Assembly: GCF_020085105.1 (NCBI RefSeq)
Contig: NC_058052.1
Span: forward strand, 8,107,733 to 8,171,732
DNA: 64,000 bases
Origin: Siniperca chuatsi
Taxonomy: Eukaryota > Chordata > Actinopteri > Centrarchiformes > Sinipercidae
Reading direction: 5' to 3'
Positions 13,903-25,100 of this stretch are shown here, one piece after another. The notes beneath the pieces were generated by a model, which worked only from the letters and a program-made list of their open reading frames with translations, made no database searches and was not told the origin of the DNA. A program made the position numbers and the translations under genes. Position 1 is the first letter of the stretch, and each line of letters begins with the position of its first letter.

Positions 13903-13920
13903 TTTTTTTTTTTTTTTTTT
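13903..13920. repeat. T18 homopolymer (A18 in mRNA sense)
   Basis: Eighteen consecutive T on the plus strand inside the probable rab11fip2 3' UTR. An internal oligo-dT priming site. Confidence 0.95.
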
Positions 13921-14682
13921 GAAAAAATGCATGACTCAGTAAGCTAGAGAGAAACCAGACTCCCAGATACTGTCCAGTAACTTCTTACCTTAACTCTCTT
14001 CCAGTCTTTCTAAGAATACCCATGAATCACTCAGGCAATTAGGTGGGAGAGCAGAGTTCATCCACATCAGTAGCATAGAAGAGGCTCGGAACAAAGCTGA
14101 TGCTCCCTCTGCTAAATGTGTTTTGTCGTTTAGGTGGCAAGTTTAAGAGTCGTGCTTGAGTGCAAACAAAGTCACTACAGCTTCATCTTATCAACCACTC
14201 GACCATCTTTCAGCAAACACACACAACTGCGACTACAGCATCTGGTAAACATGAATTTGGCTGCATTTGCACCTTCTGGGGAGATGACGGCAGCTGTATG
14301 TGCAACAGACCTCTGTGAGTTCACAAATGCATACAATATATACTTAAACCAAAAATATGGATTTGACTTGAATCAACTGATGAATTTCGTATCCTGTTTA
14401 AGTACCTAAAAATGCACCGCAACAAGTAATCATAAAGTAATTTAGATTTCTGCCAAACAAAGAGTGCAAAAAACCTGCATGAACTAAAATAACCAAAGCA
14501 TACATTATATAAAAACTACATCCATTGAATGATAATGTTCTAAAGCAAAGACATACTGTAACTCGGTCATAAATTTGGCTGTGATCAATCCCATTTGTTC
14601 CCACTTATTTTACCACATGATACTGATACATGAGATACTGTTTAAGCTTCATTAGTAACTTTTCATCCTGTGTTTGTTCTTT

Positions 14683-14907
14683 CTACTTTTTACAGAGTTT
14701 ACCCGCCTTCTTTTTTGGCTCATAGGGTGTCCGCAGAATGCTCGGTGTCTCCTCCATGACGCGCACAAGTAGGTTATCAATGTAGTCTTCCAGCTCCCTG
14801 ATGTGGGCGTCTTTCTTTTTCACCACTTCTTTCTGCTTGATGAGTTCCTGCACAACTTCCTCAAAGGATAAGTTGCTGTAGGCAGCCACTCTTTCCTTTG
14901 TCACCTC
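14683..14907 (-). CDS. rab11fip2: rab11fip2 coding exon 5: Rab11-binding domain and stop
   Basis: Encodes residues 394-467 and a TAG stop. It contains NLSFEEVVQELIKQKEVVKK, then KKDAHIRELEDYIDNLLVRV, then MEETPSILRTPYEP and a basic tail. This is the FIP-RBD, a parallel coiled-coil dimer. Its YIDNLLVRVMEE segment contacts the Rab11 switch regions; in mammalian FIP2 a hydrophobic residue in this Tyr-Ile-Asp segment is essential for binding (family knowledge). The segment is intact. The acceptor is TTATTCAG|GAG, where CAGGAG forms a tandem NAGNAG acceptor. Confidence 0.95.
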   Translation of the reverse strand, partial: EVTKERVAAYSNLSFEEVVQELIKQKEVVKKKDAHIRELEDYIDNLLVRVMEETPSILRTPYEPKKKAGKLCKK

Positions 14908-16102
14908 CTGAATAAGGAAAAAAAGTAAATGCTCAATTTAACCCCAGCAAATTTTGAGGTTATACACTTCATATTCACCATATTGTGTATATATATTTTT
15001 TGTAAAAGTAGACTAAACTGGCATCTGATAACAGAGGCAAGAGTAAAGATACCCTTTAAGTTCACTCACAATGCAACAGAGAAAACAGACTAATTAGGCG
15101 TGTTGGCCTAACGTGACATAAACTGTCATGTGTTTATCTCTTGTTCTCTGTTGCTAATAAAGGCTAATTGAGAGTTGTTAGGATGAGACTGTTCTCACGG
15201 GATTTAGCAGACATGTCAATGAATTCTACAGCAGATGTTATGATCTAATACTGTGTAACAGTGTTTATAACGACTCAAGAAGAGTTTAACTGCTCTAATG
15301 GGACTTAACTTTGAAACTACAGCAAGCAGCTGACATCTTGAGACAGTTGTTCTCCTTTTTCTTTAGTTTCAGGTATCTAAAAGCATGATCCGTCTAACTA
15401 GAGAGGGTTCAGGCACAAACTCTAACAAGCCTGCCAGAACGTAATAATAAAGATTTCCCAAAAAATGGAATCTTTGTTTTGAGGGGGAAATGCCAGGCTG
15501 CATATTTCTGCAATTAAATGTCAGGCTAATAAATACCAAAATAAGGATGCAACCCAAGCCCTGCTTTGCTCTTTGAGGACAACCTTTTTGGACAGAGCAG
15601 TGTGGTACGGTATGTGCGGATCATATTGCGTGGGTACGAGAGGAGCTGTAATCGTTTTTAATGAGGGACCACTTTATCGCTTCAGTGCTGGGCATCCTCC
15701 CCCGAACGGATAGAGAAGCAAAGCCTTCACCCTGTTTAAAATACCACACTTATCAGCTTCCACTCCCATGCACCATTCAAGCCTCTACCGCTGGGTAAAG
15801 ACAATGCAGAAAGACCTGGAGCAGACAGCTTACCAGGTATCTTATCGCTTCTAACAGCATAGAGGCTACTGTGGGGCAACACAAACCAAAATGAAATATT
15901 TGCCACCGAGATTAAATGTCCAATGTAAGGAGGGTTTCGAGAACAGAGATCACCTATTCCTCACACACACACAACACAAAAAAAGGCATCTCACTGAAAG
16001 ATACTGCACTTAAGGCATCTGAGAGGGTATAAGAGAACTGACAGCCATATGGAAGTGGATGTTGGTTTAACATACAAGCATGTGTACGTGCACATGCTTG
16101 CG

Positions 16103-16152
<50 letters not shown>

Positions 16153-19100
16153 GCATAATAATCAGGAGCTTTAGTGGCTGGTGACAATGGCCTGGAAATG
16201 ACCATGGATTGGCAAAGTAATGATGACCATTTTTCTGCGATCAGTAGTGAGGAGAAGATAAGGCGCACACTTGGCATTCTCCAGTTGTGTCATTACAGTT
16301 TCTAATGAGCTCAGCTTTGAGATTTTAAAAGCTCAGTCCTTTGAAATCTCTCACTGCCCTCCCTCCCCCCTGTGTGTGGTTAATTAGGGCCTTGAAGCAG
16401 AGGAAATAGGAGCTGCCATTTCTGCAAGGCACTGCGGCATGCACGGGGGCACATGTGTGGATACCGACAGCCCTCAACACCCACAAAGAAAGGTGAGGAA
16501 AGCCATTATCAGCATTCTCTTTCTCATTTAGGCATCACTTTAGCAACTGCCCCACTGCTCCCTCATACATACCTATTTTTCTGTTGGCAAATTTTAGTTT
16601 TTTTTTTCCAAAGTGGAAATGCAAAAGAATTTAAACTAAACACAAACTACAAAGGGTAAAACGTCATGCACAAATAATGTAATAAGATTCATTAAAAAGA
16701 AAAAACATATGACATTTCTATGGCTTTTCTCAACAAAAACCTCCAATTACAAAATCAGTGCAACACACCACTATGACTGACCTTACAGACAGAAATTTCA
16801 CACCACTTCAAATTATGATCAGATCAGACATGATGACCGATGTGTGCAGCTGCTAATTAGCTGAATGGCACATCTGAATTTTCAGAGGCCTCAGAGATCA
16901 ATGTCACCAGCTGCTATGTCAAATGAAACTTAAGAGTTCTTGATTAAAAATATGCATGACACTACACAGGATGTAATCACACAGTTGCAACTACTGGGGT
17001 CATTTCTCCTCTTTTTAATCTCAGTCATTGCCAGGTAAAACTGACAACGTGCAACAATATCACCTGACAGATCATTTGCTTATACAAGGAAGGTTGTGCT
17101 GTCTTTCTTACATTTTTCTTGCCATTGATGTCCTTCTTCTTGTGGCCAAAGGTGATGTCTTCATTTCTTGTTGCCTTTTTATCACTGCGAAGCAATCAAA
17201 GAGGTCAATATTCACAGGAAGGCATTACAGTGAATATTTTGTGTATAATTATCACCACTCTACTAATACAAAGGCTCTGAGGTGTCTATCCCCTGTGCTA
17301 ATAAAACTAATTTGGATATTTATGGTGACTGAAATAGTTTATCTAGAAATAAAATATGCATTATGGAATGTTTTTGCTGCAGCTGTGAATAACTTCATCA
17401 ATAAATAATATACTTTAAAACACCTTTTTGTATTCATGCACCACATTATAAATGACCACTGAGCTACTGTATGACAAAAGGCAGCAGTAAAGATGATGGA
17501 CTAGTGCCTACAGAGATAAGTGGTTAATTGGGTGGTCTATCTCTGCAGAGGATCTCATTACTATAGCTCAGAGGGCTTCGTTATCAAGCCCGGGCTCTCT
17601 AAAGAGCCACTAATGACACCTTCCACTCTGATAAACCAGAACTTAGCCACAGTGCTCACCAACTCTTTATGTAACACAGGAAATAGATGTAAACGGCTTT
17701 GTGGAAATGTTTAAACAACAATACTTGACAACAGAATGAGAGAGAGAAGGGGGTAAAACAGATTTCAATCAACAAGGTATTCAAAACTTTATTGGATTGT
17801 GGTAACCAATATCCTGTAGTACAGTGGTTGTCCCATGGGGTAGCAAGATCACATTTTGGGATTGTGATGTGTATGAAAAACATACAGTAGTGATGTGCTA
17901 CAAATGTATAAGAACCACTGCTGTACAGGTGCTGAATGCAGATTTTAGCCCAGTGGATGGAGGATACATTTAAGGCATGGAAGAGATGGATATTTCAGTA
18001 GAACATATTAGGAAGTTAGTCATGTTTCTTAGTCACATGTATAAGTATATGTGTGTATGTGTGTGTGTGTGTGTGTGTTAAGCAGAGAGAGGGACATTTA
18101 CAGAAGTTGCTCCTTCAGAAGTGAGTATTCTGGATTTCTAAATTCGGCTCTCTAAGCCCAAGAGGGATAAATGAGCAATTGGACTTGAAGCCATTTTTGT
18201 ACCACCTTCTGGATTACATTTGGTCTCAGAGAAAACACGTATTTGAGAACAACTGGAAATTAAGTTGAGGGGTGGATGTGTGGATGTCGACTGCAGATTG
18301 ACTTTAAAATTAGTTATGATTATTAAAAAATATTAAGAGATGGAAGAGATTTAATTTTTGTGTTTTGAAATAATAGGTTGAAATTACAGAGTACAGAATA
18401 TGTTCCTATTCATGGTCATTTACAGTATATCTCTCTCTTTTAAATTTCTGTATCCACTAAGCGTAATAATGGTATGTAAAAAGTATTTTTTAAATCTTGT
18501 TTTATATACTTGCTATCAGTGGTGATTTATAGATCATGTGACTGATAAATGGACTGTTTATAAGGAATCCAGAAACACTCTCAAACACCACCCTAATGAG
18601 GGCAAGAGAGCAGAAAACCTTTTGTAAGATGAATAAAGCATGGTGTACTGAAGGAGAGTTGTGCGGTGTGTTTTAATTTTGATGAACCATACAAAGCAAA
18701 CAAAAAAGGGACTACCTGGCTTTGTAGTTGGAGATGAAAGGGTTAGTGTCTGCTTGCGAGTCTCCACTGAAGGGGTTAGGGGATCGTAGGTCTCCAGAGC
18801 TGCCTGAACGCCCCTCATTGCCGGTCTTGCGGCCTTCCTTCTTTCCCGTCACGCGTTCCAGTAGGCTGACCTTCTCCTTTTTCTCCTTCCGCTCCCACAG
18901 CTGCCCATGCTCCCCCTCAAATGGGTTGCGGTTGCGTGGGAGCGTGGCATACTTCTGTGGCAGGGTGTCACTGATATCAGTAAAAGGGTCACTGTGTGCC
19001 TTGCCGTCCTGGTAGCCTGGCATCTCGCTCTGGGAACGCCTGTGAGGGCCGCCTGTACGCCCTGAAAGAGAAACCAGAAGTAGTACATCAACTTATGATG

Positions 19101-22100
19101 TAGCTATGATAAAAAATATCTATGCAAATAACTAATCACACTTAAAAAAAAAAAAAAAAGTAATTATTTTGTTTTAATTTGTGATTATCTGTGACAGAAT
19201 TTGGGATTATCTAATCATGATCTAATTTTTATGGCCAATACCAATCACTGACTTGATGTCATTAGAACAGGTAAAATTTAAACTTATCAATGGTTGTTTT
19301 CTGTTCATAAAACATTTATTTATTTATTTATTTTTACACTTTTACAGAGATAAAGGAACCTGTAAAAATCACCACTTTGTGTTGTGTTTAAGTGTTTACT
19401 CATGTTATTTTCCAAGTTGGTCTTGTGGCTCTTCCAACTAATAACACACCACAAAAGAAACATTTTACTGGGAGAAGTGAGGACAGCTTGTTATATTATT
19501 TATACCCTTCAAATCTGCAACTGCATCCCTCATACCTTCCGAACTTTAGATAGGTTCCCCTCCCCCGCATGCCAATCTGAATAATCACAAGGAAGCTTGT
19601 ACGAGAAGTCAAAATCATAATGTAACTGCCTCAGATAGCTGTGCAATGGAGATGGACAGTCAAGATGGAGCGGGCAGCGAGCTGAGTAATGCTTGTTTAT
19701 TTTCCACATTTTCTGTGATCATCATTATTAACTTGTTTTGCATTATGTGTTACATTTTACTAATCAATTCTGCTGGATCTCTGTACTTTTGTTATTGTGA
19801 AAATCTTGACTATTGTTTGCGTTAGTTACAGCTACAGTAACTCAAGGACAGAGGGGGCATATGGGAGGCTGGTGGAGCTGGCCAGTTTTATACTGGTTAG
19901 CACCAGAGATCAATAAAGGTCACAGACTGATATGAATGACTTAAATAACTATCTGATTTAGTTAAGGTTTATATACCTTATATAGTAAATATTTTTATAT
20001 ATACTGTATATCCCTATAGCTTTGTGTCTTCTATCGACCTCTACTGATGGCCAGTAGAAATTGCAACAGCATCCCATGTTAAGAGCAAGACAACTAAAAC
20101 ATTGTGTTAAGAGACACCATACCACAATGCAAAATAGTATCATTATAACACTGCTGTGTCATTTCAGTGCTTGAGAATGAGGCCTTTTATCTGTCATACA
20201 TAGCTGAAATTTTTGAGACCGTCCCTTGTTTGTACCACTGTCCTCCATCTTTGAAAATGATACTATGAGAAGGTAGCAATGACTCACTGATCACCATTGA
20301 CTTCACTTGGTAAAGAAACATAATTGGTGTTATTTCAAAAACTCTATCAAGTCCCTGCAGACATGTGCCACACAGCAATAACAGTTTTCCTATCACCCCT
20401 TTGAGATCATACAAAAATGTATTTTTTTAACTGCCAAATATAAAAAAATATTGAACCAAACTACTGCAACAAATCTGAAAAATTGAATCTTTGGTCCTCA
20501 CCACTCTCCTCTATGGAGTTCATGGAGTCCAGTTTGGCCCGAAAGTGGGTTCCAATGAGATCTGACATGGAATGGGCTGCAGAGAGTTTATGGGTCCCAG
20601 CGAGTAGTGGTCTCTTGACCTTTGCTTCAGGCTGGGGTTGTGGTTCTGGAGCGGAGGACTGACGGTTAGGCTCTGAGTCGCACATGGCAGAGCGAGGCAG
20701 AATGGCTGAAGATGTGTCAGAAAAGGCGCCGTCATGTTTGCGACCCTTCATTTTGTCCTTAAGTTTGGAAAAAGGTGAGCGAGGCTTTTCCTTCATGGAG
20801 AGGTCAAACATGCTGGCTGTCATGTTGTTCCTCATGAACTGGATGCTGACTTGGATGCGGCCTCGCTCTTTCCTTTTCTTCCCCGGCTTGGACTCCAATG
20901 CATACCAGCTAAAATGAGAGGGGAGGAAGCTTAGGCTGAGCAAATTCAATGAGACAATTTATATAAAAGAGCAGGATTTATGAAAATCTTCCGTATTAAT
21001 TACACATGATTCAACATAATTCAAGAAGACAGGTATACAAAGTCAGAATGTGGTAAAAGTCACTATCGAACAATTGGAAAAATAGCCACTAACTTTCTAA
21101 TGTGCTCTACCTACTTCTTTGTGGACATCACAGAAAAGGTTCATTTGAGCAGACTAATCCAGAAGCTACACACAAATGCAGAGCTTAAATCGTTTGAACT
21201 TGTTTTTTGACAGAAGTGAGAATACAATTTATCATTCAGAGGATAAACATTCTTTGCAAACGGAACATGCCTGCTGCTGAATAATATAGAGCATTTCAGG
21301 TTGCTTTTGGGCTCCTATTTGTTTAACCTCTCTGCTTTTTCAACTGGAAGTAATGGGATTTATGCCATCACTCTGAGCGAAATAAAGTGGCATTTGCACA
21401 AATCTGGCCTTTGTACAGAAATACGACAACAAGCAAGCAATTGGAAATTGCAAAGCTACATCGCAGCGCAATCCAACAGTCCATACATGCTAATGAGACA
21501 TATCCTCTGTGTTATAGGGCTTGTGTCAATGTCCTTAAGGAAACCAGCATCAGGATGAAACAACTACTAGTCAATGTATTCTTTCTACTTTTGCCACATT
21601 GACCTAGGAAATGTTGTGGGTGTATTCTAAACTATGGTCACATCAATATATTGGCCTTTGCACTCGCCCACCTCTACTTTTGCATTCCCTCACATATGTT
21701 TTAAGTGCCCTCGCAATACTTTTCTCCTTCCATTCCTTCTCAGCCGTATGTCTATTTGTAATGGAAGGTAGTGTGGAGATTCTCAATTTAATGCATTTTG
21801 CATTGTTTATGGACACCTCAATTTATAAGATGTCCATTGCAAAGAAGTTATCAGATTGAACATTATCAAATTTCTGGGTATGAGCTGTATGTATAAGGAA
21901 CATCAATTATTGCTCCACACTTACAGCAACAGGCCTTCTACCAAAACCTGTTTAAGCATTGAAGGTTACTTTAATTTGTTTTGTGCAAAGAACAGAGGAC
22001 CCTGTGCATAAATGCAAAAGGCTTTCCAATTTGCATTGGTCTGCATTCCTGACGTATCTCTGCAAGTGGTTCAATGTTGTTTGTTGTGTTTGCAGCATTT

Positions 22101-25100
22101 CAGTCACCTTCTTGTTTGTTGCTTTTTTTGACTCATACAAATACATCACATTAGCTTTATGAGGTAACTGCACATCTGTAATTCCGCCTCTGGAGACGTC
22201 CCCCTTTCCTCAGTGAAACCCTCTGGGGTAAAGTACAGAGTACAGTAAGTGTTCATGGATGAAACCGACAGCATCCTGCAGATTACCGTACCGCTTTCTT
22301 CTGGAGAGACCTCTTGATCTAAGAATTCTTTTAATTTTACTTTCACTAATTACATAACCATGCATGCCTACTGAGCAGTACTATATCAGCATACTTAATG
22401 CCCAGTTCAAAGTAAAATTCAATGAGCTGATATGCTGTTGTGTTGTGCTGGGAGCAGCTGAGCGGAAATAGACATGTGGCTCTGAAGGAATGGAATTAGA
22501 AAAGTATTGCGAGGCAACGCAATAGCATTGCAAGAGAACGCAAAACATATTGCGAGACATCAAAAAAAAGAAAAACTCTCGCCATGACCTTTAGGTGGCC
22601 CCCTAAGATTCAAAGTTAACTTCAATGCATATTTGTTTAAAGCTACGGTAGGTAACGTTGGAGTTAGAAAAAATTCCCCCGAGCATTTGATTTATTGATT
22701 TAAAGAAAATTTCAACAAATACAGAAAAAAAAATGTTTCTGAAATACATTACCTACCCTAGCTTTAACTTTAATTTGTTTTCATACAATTACTGATATTT
22801 CTTCTTAACTTTAAATGGAGATTTGTAGTATCCCTTGAATTCCAGCATGAAAAATCAGTTATCAGTTCAATCCAAAAAAAAGTGTTGGTGTTGGCTTTTT
22901 AAAAACTGCAGCTGTTGAACGCTATTCTAAACCATCTAGCTCGTGGCTCAGGAGCCCAGTCATGAAAGGCCTTGCTGGGTCCGATTCCCAGGCTGCGCGT
23001 CATGCTCAGTCTGATCAGCAGCCACAGCATGCCGCTGCCGTGGGGCCGGGGCTGCACCTCACGTGTGTCTCAAGGCCAAGATAAACCTCCCTGTGCTTGG
23101 AACCACAATCCTCCCACTCGGGCCCGGACCGCTGGGAAACTCCTCACAATCAACAAACACAGGTGTGCGATAATTATGGGCTGCCTACTCAGATATCAAG
23201 ACGGGCTTTCCTCCCCAATATGTCAGTTCAAAAACATTACGGATGGGCCGCAGTGAACACAGACCCACTGTGGAGTGTGGATATAGTATCGAGGGTCCCG
23301 GTGTCATTGTCAAGTATGCCTGCAGTGTGGGATTAGGCCAACAAGCAACATGAGCATATCCATTACAGAACCTCTGCTGAAAAAGTGCACGGACTGGAGG
23401 TGCATCCCTCAGGCACTTAAAACAAATAAAACCCATGATTATAACATATTGTGATTCTCCCAACTGATGGGCAAAGAGGAAGCATGCTAATGTATTTCCA
23501 TGTTGAAATGTGCAGTGAGCTAATTAACACCAGATCCAATTCGGTTATTCTGTTCCGGTTTTCTTTTCCTGCTTAATGTAGGGTTAAAAAACATGTGTGT
23601 GTTGGACTTGTAAGGGTCAACACCTTTAAGTTTATAGCCAAATACAATGCAGCCTCTTCAGGCTATGATGGTATGTACAGTACAAGCCTTTTATACAGTA
23701 ACCTTATCCCAGCATGCACTAGGCATAGGGTGGGTAAACAGCCTAGACAAGTCACTTGTAAATAAAAGGGCTGACTCAGTTAGACAGACACCCAGTTTTG
23801 GCCACCAATATCACATCTAGAGTCTCCACGTCACCTGACTTACACTCCTTTTGGGCTAAGGAAGGCACTCAGAACATTCAGACAAAACTGAAACACGAAG
23901 AGAGTAAACAGCCAACAGGCCGTTTGGTTTCAAAGCCACCTTTGAAAACAATTGTATGTATAGGAGTGACTAACAAGACATGTTTGGCCAGCTCCACTAG
24001 TTTCAATTAGGCCAATTGGTGCTCACCATGTCAGTGATTAAGCTAACAATAATCGCTCAACAATGCAGGCCAATTCATTGCTAAGCCTCAAACAAAAGAG
24101 GGTCGATAAGATGGAAAGTTCAACCAATCTGTGGTCACTAACTGAGGACAAGTGTACTGCCTCATCTGTGATAGCTGTGTTAGATAGTTTAAAACTGAAG
24201 AAGAAACAATCTGGTGTTTCTGTTAGACCAGTTCACATACTGGGCTACAAACAATTCAATTTCTGCTCTTTAAAATAAAAACAGATCTTTCTAATAAAAT
24301 GCAGGCTATTTCTAAAACAAGTACTTAAAGTGAATAAAGGACAATGCAATGGAATTTAAATCATGTGGTGTAAAGGAGTGAAGTCATAAACCTAATTGAG
24401 AACAGAGTACAGAATAGAACACAGAAAACACAACACATTGCCATTAGGTGTAGCCTAATATGGCAATAACACATGTAGAAAATGTGACAAATAACTAATT
24501 TAGCCAGTGCTGTAACCACTTATGACTGGAATAGTTCTGCAAATATTTTCCACTTCCTCTCAAAAGTCCATTCATCTACCAACAGCACATTGATGCATGA
24601 CTTTGAGCTAGGGTTGTGACGTACTTGAATGCTATGAAAGTATCTCACACAAAAGCTCAAATATTCAAGATTGGAACAAGACAACTCAAATCAATTTACT
24701 GGCATCCAAATACAACACATCCCAGTGTCCAAATTTCAAATAATATACAAACTAATCCAGAAGCTCATCAGCTCGGTATTTTAGTGCAACAAGTGTTCTA
24801 TCATTCGCATATTAACCAGTATTCTCTTGTAAGGATATCACTATGGCTCTATGTTGTACTGCAACATTTAGTGGGTGTAATATTGTACATATATATCTGC
24901 CTTACATTTCATGTTTCATTTTCACCGATTGACTTTATACTGCCCTGATAAACCAAAGGTATCTCCATACTGCCAAAACATGTTGGCATATATAAAACAG
25001 AGCAAAACTTTGTGGTAAGAATTTTGCAGTGAACATGAATTTAACTTCTAATTTTGGATTGGTGATTTGTACATTTGAATGGGTGTCCACGCATTACCTG

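Larger units (their letters stand above)
10080..14682 (-). other. rab11fip2: probable long 3' UTR of rab11fip2
   Basis: From the stop codon downstream (towards low coordinates) about 4.6 kb is AT-rich and has no supportable exon. Two canonical AATAAA signals occur on the minus strand, at 11801-11796 and 10099-10094. The human gene also has a multi-kilobase 3' UTR (from memory). The interval contains an 18-base A tract in mRNA sense (plus 13903-13920) and a C9A12 tract (plus 13374-13394), both able to misprime oligo-dT. The end point is inferred. Confidence 0.5.
14908..17111 (-). other. rab11fip2 intron between coding exons 4 and 5
   Basis: GT/AG intron of 2204 bp. It holds a compound (CT)n(CA)n microsatellite at 16102-16152 and a less AT-rich island at about 15540-15880 that includes a cryptic 35-nt exon-like segment (15868-15834). 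No other coding signal is seen. Confidence 0.75.

Noticed and set aside
16771..16830. Possible extra rab11fip2 exon ending at a GTAAGG donor
   Set aside because: The phase needed by exon 5 puts a TGA a few codons upstream and no acceptor lies between.
22960..23010. tRNA-like T-arm text GGGTCCGATTCCC
   Set aside because: No matching A box, acceptor stem or anticodon arm could be placed upstream.
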